Shown: positions 35,667 to 43,399 of the stretch, piece by piece | Position numbering within the stretch: the stretch's first letter is position 1 | Layout of the letters: each line of letters begins with the position of its first letter | Assembly: GCA_016124665.1 (NCBI GenBank) | Contig: WGNH01000002.1 | Coordinates: 1 to 54,758 of the forward strand | From: Alphaproteobacteria bacterium | Lineage (GTDB): Bacteria; Pseudomonadota; Alphaproteobacteria; Caulobacterales; Maricaulaceae | Reading direction: 5' to 3' | Length of the DNA: 54,758 nucleotides | The notes under the pieces: model-generated | Told to the model about the DNA's origin: nothing | Seen by the model: the letters and a program-made list of their open reading frames with translations, nothing else | Databases searched by the model: none | Position numbers and translations under genes: made by a program

Positions 35667-36367
35667 TTCCACTGGCGGCGATTGAGGCCCACAACAAGCA
35701 GCCAGCCGGCGAACACGAATTCCGGCAAGGCCGCGGGCAGAAGCAGAAAGCCGCCCACGCCGCTGAGTGCGGGCAGTCCGAAATGTACCACGCCAAGCGC
35801 CACATAGCTCAACCCCGACAGGCCCATGAGCAGGCCCAGAAAGCTCGGAAAATAGCGGGCACGGACCAGCAGGATTCCAAGGGCCCCGCAATGAAGCCCG
35901 AACAGCATCAGGCCCAGAATATAGCCTTCATTGTGCAGACCCAGGAAAAACAGGCTCACCGCATTTGCGGTGTCCGAATCCAGTTGGCCGGCAATTGGTG
36001 CATCGCCCAGAAGCAGGAGCGGTGCCGTTTGTGCCAGAAGCGCCGTGACCATGACGGCGCTCATGACCAGCCGGGCTGACAAGGCGAACAGGGCGATCCC
36101 CCGGGCGACCGGGGCGAGCAGGCGATAAAAAGTCACTGCCAACAGAATATCGAGCGCAAAGACAAGAAAGTCGGCCAGCAGGCCGATCCGGAACAGGGCC
36201 TCTTGCGTCTGGAGGGCCGAAGCCGTGCCACTGGCGTCTTGCCAGTCAATAAGACTGCTGCGGACGACGATCTGGGCGAAGATTCCACTCAGGATGATAA
36301 CGAGATAGGCAAGGCCGGACAGGCGGGCGAGCGCCACCGGGTGACGGGGCAGCGATGAGAGGGGCAT
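35654..36367 (-). CDS. DUF4386 integral membrane protein
   Basis: 237 residues, starting at 36367 (MPLSSLPRHPVAL). Six hydrophobic segments: LARLSGLAYLVIILSGIF, a leucine/valine-rich helix near residue 70, ALSARLVMSAVMVTALLA, a long helix containing LGLMLFGLHCGALGILL, SFLGLLMGLSGLSYVALGVV and the final PEFVFAGWLLVVGL. The function of DUF4386 is unknown. The stop lies within the duplicated msrA end, so this gene reads into it. It sits between the two msrA ends; the frame stays open far upstream without an obvious start. Confidence 0.8.
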   Translation of the reverse strand: MPLSSLPRHPVALARLSGLAYLVIILSGIFAQIVVRSSLIDWQDASGTASALQTQEALFRIGLLADFLVFALDILLAVTFYRLLAPVARGIALFALSARLVMSAVMVTALLAQTAPLLLLGDAPIAGQLDSDTANAVSLFFLGLHNEGYILGLMLFGLHCGALGILLVRARYFPSFLGLLMGLSGLSYVALGVVHFGLPALSGVGGFLLLPAALPEFVFAGWLLVVGLNRRQWKAAA

Positions 36368-36425
36368 GCGGGATCCTTTCTGAATTGGTTCCAGCCACCC
36401 TCTCTTTCCCACACTCCGTCGTCCT

Positions 36426-36443
36426 GCCGATTTGGAAATCGGC
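36426..36443. promoter_or_regulatory. Perfect palindrome upstream of the DUF4386 gene
   Basis: GCCGATTTGGAAATCGGC has 8-bp arms around a 2-nt centre, about 60 bp before the start. It could be a regulator site or, on the plus strand, a weak terminator because TTTTT follows at 36450-36454. Confidence 0.4.
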
Positions 36444-36462
36444 GCATTCTTTTTCTGAAACT

Positions 36463-36565
36463 CTACAGACGGGCGAATTCGTCCACCCGGTGCCAGACGA
36501 AGTTGGCTTTGTGCGCATCCCACACATGCTGGGGCAACCGCACATCAATGTGAGCGGCGTCAGGC
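36463..36565 (-). pseudogene. Probable gene remnant abutting msrA
   Basis: One minus-strand frame reads HIDVRLPQHVWDAHKANFVW and continues to a TAG at 36463-36465, with amino-acid composition typical of a real protein end, but it has no start and merges into the msrA end. It looks like the C-terminal remnant of another gene left in the inserted block. Family unknown. Confidence 0.4.
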
Positions 36566-36604
36566 TGTGACCGCTCGCGGCAGCGGGCAGGTCACGCCGG
36601 TGCC
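36560..36604. repeat. msrA 3' end (pair 3, right)
   Basis: The functional end of msrA, which matches 35622-35666 (36/45, 18-bp exact core at 36582-36599). Confidence 0.8.
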
Positions 36605-37216
36605 GCCAATGCCGCAATAGCCGCCCGGATTCTTGGCCAGATATTGCTGGTGATCGTCCTCGGCATAATAGAAGGGCTGGGCGGGCGCGAGTTCGGTGGT
36701 GATGTGGCCGCGGCCGGCCTGCTCGAGCGCTTCGGCATACATGGCCGCGCTGTCCCGCACGGCGGCTTCCTGTGCAGGCGTCGTCCAGTAGATGGCCGAG
36801 CGGTACTGGGTGCCGATATCATTGCCCTGACGCATGCCCTGGGTCGGATCATGGCTTTCCCAGAAAGTCTTCAGCAGGGCCTCCAGAGAGACGGCCGATG
36901 GCTCATACACCACGCGCACGGATTCGGCATGGCCGGTGGCGCCGGTGCAGACTTCCTGATAGGTCGGGTTTTTCGTGTGGCCGCCCTGATAACCCACCGC
37001 GGTCGAGACCACGCCCGGCATTTCCCAGAACAGGCGCTCGGCGCCCCAGAAACAGCCCAGCGCGAAGAAAATCACCTCTTCGCCCGGCCCCACTTCGGTG
37101 AGCGAGGCCCCCGAAACAAAATGCGGGCGGGGTGCCAGAATCGCGTGATCGCGCCCGGGCAGAGCCTCTGCCGCAGGGATGATGTCCATTTTCCAGCGCT
37201 TGTCGAACCAGGCCAT
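36560..37216 (-). CDS. msrA: Peptide-methionine (S)-S-oxide reductase A
   Basis: 218 residues, starting at 37216 ([10 protein letters not shown]) after a GAGG site. Catalytic GCFWG with C55, then [23 protein letters not shown] and the [20 protein letters not shown] core. Recycling cysteines C201 (GGYCGIG) and C210 (GVTCP) near the end. It repairs methionine S-sulfoxide in proteins. Its final codons are duplicated on the far side of the DUF4386 gene. Confidence 0.95.
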   Translation of the reverse strand: MAWFDKRWKMDIIPAAEALPGRDHAILAPRPHFVSGASLTEVGPGEEVIFFALGCFWGAERLFWEMPGVVSTAVGYQGGHTKNPTYQEVCTGATGHAESVRVVYEPSAVSLEALLKTFWESHDPTQGMRQGNDIGTQYRSAIYWTTPAQEAAVRDSAAMYAEALEQAGRGHITTELAPAQPFYYAEDDHQQYLAKNPGGYCGIGGTGVTCPLPRAVTA

Positions 37217-37483
37217 GATCTTTGTCCTCAACATATAAACTGGCCTCAAGATAAGCCGCCGGCGGCGCAACACCAGAGCGGCAGGATCACGATTTGCGGC
37301 GCGCTGCAGAAAGTCCGCGGCGCGCCGCGCCCTGATACGTTTCCGGTTTTGCACCGCCCGGTATGGCGGGTGGTGTTTCCGGGCCGGTCGGCCTTTATTG
37401 CCACATGTCAGTGCATCACCCCCGGCTGCGGCTGGACATGCTTGACCCGCAAGGGTGCTTGGCTATTGTGCGCGCCTTCCAGC

Positions 37484-37573
37484 GGAGAGGTGGCCGAGTG
37501 GTCGATGGCGCACGCTTGGAAAGCGTGTAGGCGGGTAACCGTCTCGAGGGTTCGAATCCCTCTCTCTCCGCCA
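37484..37573 (+). tRNA. tRNA-Ser (anticodon GGA)
   Basis: Class II tRNA. Acceptor GGAGAGG pairs with the 3' TCTCTCC end. The anticodon stem is CACGC/GCGTG with loop TTGGAAA (anticodon GGA). The long variable arm and T-arm GAGGG-TTCGAAT-CCCTC are present, and CCA is encoded (37571-37573). tRNA genes are common integration targets, and an island with a serine recombinase begins immediately downstream. Confidence 0.95.
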
Positions 37574-37872
37574 CTGCACTCATCGAACCTGTCTCATAGC
37601 CCAGTTCCCTAAGTGTGGAATCCCCAAGCTATGCGGGATATTTGGTCGAAACCTTAAGACTCGGGTATTGCATGAGGCGGCAGCGTTTTGGCCAAAATTG
37701 CCCGGTTTTCTCAAAACCTGAAGACTCTGAGAATCTCGTACGGCAGTCGGCAACAGGCCATTCAGGACACGGATTTCAAACGGTTTTCCGGGTTGTGATT
37801 TCGCCGGTAGAGCGACGGCCGTTCGAAGCGATCCACTGGGTGGATCGGACACTTGGCTCGAACTCGAGTGGT
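37574..37872. other. Gap between tRNA-Ser and the recombinase operon
   Basis: 299 bp with no convincing gene. It may contain the recombinase attachment site; the short frames here look spurious. Confidence 0.4.
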
Positions 37873-38271
37873 TCAGGCGAACCAGTTTTCCTGTTCTGAC
37901 CAGTCCAGAGGAAAGGGCTCAAGTGCGGTCTTGAGCGACAAGCCAGCTGGTGGCTTTCCGGCCAGAACGGATTCAACCAGCTTTGGAGACAGGAGCGTCA
38001 TTCGGACGACGCGCGCAAGATAGGTTTCGGAGATGCGTTCTGTGCGGGCCAGATGCCTGATGGATTCAAACTGTCCGCTATCGAGCATGGCGCGCCATCG
38101 ATGAGCGCGCGCGATCGCCTTTAGGAGTGTGTGGTCCGGCTCGGCGACTGGAGAGTTGGCGCCTGGCGCACGGATCTCCTTGCGGCCCCGATGCTTGCGA
38201 AAGCTGACTGGCACCCGGAGGATGAGCCGGTTTCCGATGCGTTCGCCTTCTATCCGGGCCAAGCGTTCCAT
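37873..38271 (-). CDS. HTH-containing protein of a recombinase operon
   Basis: 132 residues. The first half is basic (RKHRGRKEIRAPGAN); the second contains a helix-turn-helix, SIRHLARTERISETYLARVV, then LSPKLVESVLAGKPP. It probably assists or regulates the recombinase encoded 3 bp upstream. It is the last gene of the minus-strand operon 41123-37873. Function not established. Confidence 0.65.
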   Translation of the reverse strand: MERLARIEGERIGNRLILRVPVSFRKHRGRKEIRAPGANSPVAEPDHTLLKAIARAHRWRAMLDSGQFESIRHLARTERISETYLARVVRMTLLSPKLVESVLAGKPPAGLSLKTALEPFPLDWSEQENWFA

Positions 38272-38274
38272 GGA

Positions 38275-39564
38275 TCAGGCAGCCTCGCGTACTTCGCTAG
38301 CCAGTCGCTGAAGACCGTCGAGGCGTAGAGTGATCTCGACATGTTCGAGGTGGACGACGACTTTCTCGACGAGGAGATTGACCAGGCGGGCCTGTTCTTC
38401 CGGAAACAGATTCTCCCAGATTGGCGTCAGCTCGTGGATTAGATCTGCGAGTTCCTCCTCGCGGGCAGAAAGCCCGACAACTTTCGACGCACGGCATGCG
38501 CTGAACAGGATCTCTGGTTCATGGAGAAGCTCCCTGATGCGCTCGATCACAAGGCTTTCGATTTCGGTCGCGCTGATGCGACCGATCGGGCAGGCGCCAG
38601 CACCATTCGCCAGCACTGTCTGACTGACGTAGTAGCGATAACGCTTCTTGCCCTTGTTCGTGTGGCTGGGAGACATGGGCGCGCCATCAGGCCCGAAGAG
38701 GATCCCCTTCAGCAGGGCCGGCGTTTGCGCGCGAGTCCGCGCAGCCCTTTGCCTATTGTCGGTCTTCAGAATGGCTTGAACCTTCGCCCAGGTGATCTCG
38801 TCGATGATGGCCTTGTGGCGCCCGTCATAGACCTCACCCTTGTGGCGGATCTTCCCGATATAGATCGGGTTGGAAAACATCTTGTAGAGGCGGCTTTTCG
38901 CGAAGTCCGGCATCGAGGAAGATGCCCGTGTCTCTTCTGACAAGCGTTGGACCGATCCGAGTTCAATAAAGCGTTTGAAGAGGTGCCGCACGATCCGGGC
39001 TTCCGCCGGCTTTTGCACCAGCTGTTTGTCGCGGCTGATATACCCAAAGGGCAAAGGTCCGCCCATCCACATGCCACGCCGCTTCGAGGCGTCGATCTTG
39101 TCGCGGATGCGCTCGGCCGTGTTTTCGCGTTCGAACTGGGCAAAGGACATCAGCACGTTGAGCAACAGTTTGCCCATCGCATCGCTGGTGTTGATCGACT
39201 GCGTTACGGCAACGAAGCTGACATCATGTGCTCGGAAGAGTTCGATCAGATGCGCAAAATCCATGATCGACCGGCTGAGGCGATCGATCTTGTAGACAAC
39301 GATGATGTCGACCTCGTCGCGCTCGACAAGCTTGATCAACCGTTGAATTGCAGGGCGATCTAGCGTGCCGGCGGAATAGCCCGGGTCCCGGAACTCCTCG
39401 TCGATCGCGACCCAACCTTCATGACACTGGCTGGCAATGAAGTTCCGGCAAGCTTCGGCTTGCGCATCGAGGCTGTTGAACTCCTGATCGAGCCCCTCTT
39501 CCCGGGATTTGCGGGTGTAGACCGCGCAGCGTTTCGGGCCGGTAGATTGCGATGTGAAATTCAT
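38275..39564 (-). CDS. Large serine recombinase
   Basis: 429 residues. The resolvase catalytic domain has nucleophile S20 in YTRKSREEGL, the DRLSRS helix (IDRLSRSIMDFAHL) and RIRDKIDASKRRG as the E-helix, followed by a recombinase domain (GYISRDKQLV, then SNPIYIGKIRHKGEVYDGRH). The zinc-ribbon position (ALLKGILFGPDGAPM) lacks the usual cysteines. It catalyses att-site integration or excision of the island. Overlapping stop/start (ATGA) with DUF2924 upstream. Confidence 0.9.
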   Translation of the reverse strand: MNFTSQSTGPKRCAVYTRKSREEGLDQEFNSLDAQAEACRNFIASQCHEGWVAIDEEFRDPGYSAGTLDRPAIQRLIKLVERDEVDIIVVYKIDRLSRSIMDFAHLIELFRAHDVSFVAVTQSINTSDAMGKLLLNVLMSFAQFERENTAERIRDKIDASKRRGMWMGGPLPFGYISRDKQLVQKPAEARIVRHLFKRFIELGSVQRLSEETRASSSMPDFAKSRLYKMFSNPIYIGKIRHKGEVYDGRHKAIIDEITWAKVQAILKTDNRQRAARTRAQTPALLKGILFGPDGAPMSPSHTNKGKKRYRYYVSQTVLANGAGACPIGRISATEIESLVIERIRELLHEPEILFSACRASKVVGLSAREEELADLIHELTPIWENLFPEEQARLVNLLVEKVVVHLEHVEITLRLDGLQRLASEVREAA

Positions 39565-40007
39565 CGCCGCCCCCGGGAATCTGAGAGCCCGAAAAAGCTC
39601 CAGCCATTCCAGCGCGTCCCGGTAATCGCAAAGGCGATGGCCGATAGGGATTTGTAGTGCTTGGCGTTGAACTCATAGCCGTCGCGCCGGACCGTCACGT
39701 GATATTCAACGCCCCTCCATTCGCGGATCAGGCGGGTGCCGGCAATGGGTTTGTTATCCGCTCGCTTGCGCCGCTTGGCGTAGTCACCGCCATCCAGTTC
39801 TTCGGCGAGAGACAGAAGCCGTTTGCGTGACCGGGGCTTTAAGCCGCCATGCTCGAGTTCTTGAAGTCGATAGGCGAGACGCGCCTCTAGCGAGCGTCGG
39901 TTGAAGACGGGTGGCGGGACTTCAAACAGGCTCTGCCAGCGATCCTTCAACTCCGCGAAGGAGAGGTTGCCGAGACTTACGATTGGGGTTCGAGGCGTCG
40001 TTTCCAT
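39561..40007 (-). CDS. DUF2924 domain-containing protein
   Basis: 148 residues. The DUF2924 pattern is visible: LKDRWQSLFEVPPPVFNRR, then LEARLAYRLQELEHGGL, and the C-terminal TRLIREWRGVEYHVTVRRDGYEF with LSAIAFAITGTRWNGWSFF. This family accompanies serine recombinases in alphaproteobacteria and phages; its mechanism is unknown. It overlaps the recombinase start by 4 bp. Confidence 0.85.
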   Translation of the reverse strand: METTPRTPIVSLGNLSFAELKDRWQSLFEVPPPVFNRRSLEARLAYRLQELEHGGLKPRSRKRLLSLAEELDGGDYAKRRKRADNKPIAGTRLIREWRGVEYHVTVRRDGYEFNAKHYKSLSAIAFAITGTRWNGWSFFGLSDSRGRR

Positions 40008-40014
40008 GGATCAT

Positions 40015-40317
40015 TCACCGCGAACAGGACCGCTCGACGTCGCTGGAATGTCCAGTCGAATTGTCACGCGTCTGTGGGATTAGGGCCCTAGCGGCTCCGA
40101 TCGCCAGGAGCTGCCCGATCTCGGTAATCCGTTCAGCGGTAGAGAGCTGATCGACCGCCAGCGGATTGGTTCCGGTCAATGGTGACGTCAACTTGTCAAC
40201 GTCAACGTCAACCATTTTGGAACCCTGTGTGTCTGGCGAATTTGAGCGCTTCGCCGCCCCGTATACTGAATTACGCGGGGAAGGACCCGTGGATAGCTTA
40301 TTTTTGGATTGGGTCAT
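40015..40317 (-). CDS. Conserved small protein of the recombinase operon
   Basis: 100 residues, starting at 40317 and overlapping the stop of the gene upstream (ATGA). The second half, LAVDQLSTAERITEIGQLLA, is amphipathic and appears to be the conserved region; the rest is polar. It has no known domain. Function unknown; likely a partner of the recombinase/DUF2924 pair. Confidence 0.7.
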   Translation of the reverse strand: MTQSKNKLSTGPSPRNSVYGAAKRSNSPDTQGSKMVDVDVDKLTSPLTGTNPLAVDQLSTAERITEIGQLLAIGAARALIPQTRDNSTGHSSDVERSCSR

Positions 40318-41123
40318 TGCGAGTGCATTGCCTCCCGAAGGACGGAAAGCGGAACCGGAACTATCAATTTGCTCTCATCTCGCTCCCGGTAGCGCTGCAG
40401 ACCGATTGCAGACTTCATCCTGTCCTTGTCGAAGCCCAAGGTCTTGCAGGCAGAAAACAAGGTTCGGGACTTCCCGATATAGTCCAAATACCAGACCAAA
40501 AAAAAGCCATGATAACCAGCTTTTGGGCATTCCTTCGGGTCATGGAACAGGCGGAATCCAGGTTCGCCGCCACTTGCAAGAAGATCGGCCATTTCACGAT
40601 AGCCTTTTTCTCGAAGCACCTCCGCGAAGGCCATTTCGGCATCGATACCATGCTCACGGTTTAGCCTTTCGAGCTCTCGCAAAGCCGCCTCGTGACCATG
40701 GTGTTTATTAGTATTTCTAGATTCATTAGGGGGCGCAGCGGTCTCGGTTTCGTGCCTGTCTGACCCTCCCCCGGTTCCTTCGCCGTCATTTTCATCCGGC
40801 GAGGGATCAGAATGGCCCCCGTGTTTTGCCGCCCACCTAGCCTCCAGACGGTCCAGCCTGCTCCACTGGATATAATACTTGCTGCTGGTTCCGCTCGTGG
40901 TGGCAACTCGGAGCAATCCAACGCTTTTCAGGTGGTTGATCGATCTTTTAACCGTGCTGACGGAGTAGCCGCTCTCGAAAGCGATGCGGCGGATTCCAGG
41001 ATATGCGTATCCTTTTCTTGCATCGACACGCATGGCGATTGTCAGCAACACACATTTGTAGGGAGATCTGATCGACCTCGCATCGCGGATATCAAAGAAT
41101 GACCGGCGTTTCTCTACTGGCAT
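40314..41123 (-). CDS. Winged-helix replication-initiator-like protein
   Basis: 269 residues. A strong GAGGAGG ribosome site precedes the ATG at 41123. The N-terminal winged helix (YKCVLLTIAMRVDARKGYAY, then YSVSTVKRSINHLKSVGLLR) matches phage/plasmid replication-protein or HTH-36-type folds. The middle is acidic and low-complexity (ENDGEGTGGGSD) and the C-terminal part is unassigned. First gene of the recombinase operon; it may control expression or bind the element's ends. Confidence 0.7.
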   Translation of the reverse strand: MPVEKRRSFFDIRDARSIRSPYKCVLLTIAMRVDARKGYAYPGIRRIAFESGYSVSTVKRSINHLKSVGLLRVATTSGTSSKYYIQWSRLDRLEARWAAKHGGHSDPSPDENDGEGTGGGSDRHETETAAPPNESRNTNKHHGHEAALRELERLNREHGIDAEMAFAEVLREKGYREMADLLASGGEPGFRLFHDPKECPKAGYHGFFLVWYLDYIGKSRTLFSACKTLGFDKDRMKSAIGLQRYRERDESKLIVPVPLSVLREAMHSQ

Positions 41124-41315
41124 GACACCTCCTCATTGCCTGTCTCGGGCGATTGTTGAGGACGTCATGGCAAGCTGCGCAGATTTCGATCGACGCCGAT
41201 TGCCTGACGTAACGATCAACTCAAATGAAGCAGGGCAGAGACAGGCGCAAACGCCAAATCCAACCATTGAAGGCGGAAATTTCAGCGATTGATTTTGTCG
41301 GACACCGGTTGACGC

Positions 41316-42437
41316 TCAAGATTTAGATCTATGATCCAACGACATAGGCCAGTGGTCTTGTCCATACTCAGCGAGAATCTGGGCGTCAGCGTCATATCCT
41401 CTAGGTCTCGCGAAATCCGGAAGCTCTTGGTTCCATCGCTGGCTGATCTGTTGGCCGAGCTCGAAACAGATTGCCAGATTCCGGCAATCTCCCTCGGAGA
41501 GTTCGGAGGCTATTTGGTAGGAAATTGTGGCTTCCAATCGACTGGATCTGATATCCTCGAGCCTTGCACGGATCGCTTTCAGGGCTGTTGAGAGGCGTTT
41601 CTCAGCCGTCGTGACTGCGAGACTCTTTTCACCCCAAACGCTCCTGATCATTTCGATCAAGAAGGTGCGCCCATAATTCCACCCGCTCGGCATGAACGTA
41701 TCGAAGTCTATGCCTTCGCGGTGGTTTTCATAGAGCCAGTACAACAGCGCTTGCTCAACGTGATGGTCTTTCCAGAATTCCTTATGGTGCCCTTCTGGCA
41801 GGTTTGCGCTGACCGTATTCTCGGCAGCTACGATCGAGGCGCGGATTGCCGATAGCGAACCATCGAGCGTGTTTTGCCGCGCTGTTCTGGGCCCGGTATT
41901 GCCACCGTAATGGGGTAGATAAACGTGATCTTCGAAGCTTGGAATGTCGTCCGCAATGTGAGCGGACGCTTGCCAGGCAAGAAAATGCCTGCACGCTTCC
42001 TGCCAGATTGTCGGTGCAAAGAGGTTCACGCCACGCGGCGCCTTGCTGCCAACAGCCTCCGCCAAACTGGATACAAAGTCGTCGAAATCATCGATGGCTT
42101 TCTTGTACTTCTTCCGAAGGTCTTTCAGGCCGCCGTCGCCGAATGTCAGATCGTACCTAGCCCTGTATTCAGAACATTCATCGACAAATTCGTTCCAGAA
42201 CGGCTCGAACTTAAAACTTGTTTGTTTCTCAAATTTTTGTGCGATCTCACGGAGCGACTCGTTTGGTTCGATCTGCCGGCGAATTTTGGCTTTACGAATG
42301 TGAACAGCGCTCTCGCCGGATTCGAGTACGGCGTTGATATCTGGGTGATCCGCGTACTTGAAGGTGACGCGCGTCTGTTGGTTAAGGAATTTGCGGGCCA
42401 AACGACGCATTTCGAGAGAGTGTGGTGGATGATGCAT
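41316..42437 (-). CDS. Hypothetical accessory protein
   Basis: 373 residues, not recognised. Helix-rich, with charged stretches (KKYKKAIDDFDDFVSS) and aromatic segments (FDTFMPSGWNYGRTFLIEM). No signal peptide and no clear catalytic motif. Composition is AT-richer than the core genome. It lies in the defence island between the recombinase operon and the GIY-YIG gene; the start at 42437 is the first in-frame ATG, but a later Met (MRRLARKF) is possible. Confidence 0.55.
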   Translation of the reverse strand: MHHPPHSLEMRRLARKFLNQQTRVTFKYADHPDINAVLESGESAVHIRKAKIRRQIEPNESLREIAQKFEKQTSFKFEPFWNEFVDECSEYRARYDLTFGDGGLKDLRKKYKKAIDDFDDFVSSLAEAVGSKAPRGVNLFAPTIWQEACRHFLAWQASAHIADDIPSFEDHVYLPHYGGNTGPRTARQNTLDGSLSAIRASIVAAENTVSANLPEGHHKEFWKDHHVEQALLYWLYENHREGIDFDTFMPSGWNYGRTFLIEMIRSVWGEKSLAVTTAEKRLSTALKAIRARLEDIRSSRLEATISYQIASELSEGDCRNLAICFELGQQISQRWNQELPDFARPRGYDADAQILAEYGQDHWPMSLDHRSKS

Positions 42438-42690
42438 GGGCGAACGAGTCTAGAGGCCATGGAAAGCGATCACTATTCTTGGATCTATGCCGCCAAACGG
42501 AGCCTGCCAACCGTTTGTTTCCGGTCGAACCGGCGCTCTAAACAAAAACCCCTGCTGTTGTTTCAACTTATCTACGCCTAACCATCTGCCACGACGTGCT
42601 GACGTGGCGCTTTCCACTGTTTTCAAAACGCCTCAAGGTCTAGTTAAGCGAACGGTTCACCCACCTCTATCTTAAGGCATATGGATTGGT

Positions 42691-43134
42691 TTATTCGAAA
42701 AAAGACCAGTCCACGGTCGCTGTAATAAGGTGCGATTCTTCTGACGGTTTATGGCCTGACTGGCCATTGCAAATAGGATAACATCCATAGCGATTGAGGA
42801 AATCGCTCAAAAAGAAACTCTCGATATCGAATAGATTTTCATTTCCGTAGTTGCTCAGAACTTCGGCAGAGTAGAAAGAGAATTTCACTCTTTGTGCCAT
42901 TGCGTAATTGCTAATCCCCATGTTGCCAGATTGACCAGACAAATGGCCGCCAAGCCGTTTGAATATGCTATTTTGCTTCGAGTCGCTCATGCCGATGTAA
43001 ATGAGCTTCGAACTCCCGAGGGGATACGCGATCTCGCTTTCTGTTAAGAAGATGAAGTAAATGCCGACCACACCTCGAACGAACTTGATTTCCTGTTCGC
43101 TTAGGTTGTATGAGTGTGTGAATAGGATTTTCAT
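42691..43134 (-). CDS. GIY-YIG-like nuclease-fold protein
   Basis: 147 residues. GVVGIYFIFL (GIY) is followed 20 residues later by KLIYIGMSDSKQ (YIG), then FKRLGGHLSG, which gives the GIY-YIG strand-helix pattern with a conserved Arg. The C-terminal catalytic Glu/Asn could be in NLFDIESFF. It is AT-rich and divergent from the 78-aa gene with only 28 bp between start codons. Confidence 0.65.
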   Translation of the reverse strand: MKILFTHSYNLSEQEIKFVRGVVGIYFIFLTESEIAYPLGSSKLIYIGMSDSKQNSIFKRLGGHLSGQSGNMGISNYAMAQRVKFSFYSAEVLSNYGNENLFDIESFFLSDFLNRYGCYPICNGQSGHKPSEESHLITATVDWSFFE

Positions 43135-43162
43135 TTATCCATTCTAATCAATAGGATGGCCT

Positions 43163-43399
43163 ATGGCTCTTAATCACATCAAAACCGTTTCCGAGGTCAT
43201 ATCCGAGTTTTTGGAGACCCAGGCGGCAGATGGAACACTGGACGCGGACACCGTTGCGGCTGTCAACACTCTTCGAAAGCACGACGATCTTAGCAAGATC
43301 AAATTGCTGCGTAAGTTGGAGGAGATTCGCAAGGAATTGCTGAAGGCTCAGGTTGCGAATTTCGAGGGCGAGGGTGATGACAAAAGTTCGCAAGATTAA
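43163..43399 (+). CDS. Small helical protein coupled to an SMC-like ATPase
   Basis: 78 residues, mostly charged helix (SKIKLLRKLEEIRKELLKAQV), no known domain. It overlaps the ATPase start by 23 bp, so the two are translated together; it is probably a partner or antitoxin-like regulator of the ATPase. Function inferred from position only. Confidence 0.65.
   Translation: MALNHIKTVSEVISEFLETQAADGTLDADTVAAVNTLRKHDDLSKIKLLRKLEEIRKELLKAQVANFEGEGDDKSSQD

Noticed and set aside
37580-37852. Minus-strand open frame of 90 aa beside tRNA-Ser
   Set aside because: No ribosome site, no recognisable domain and no coding-like composition.
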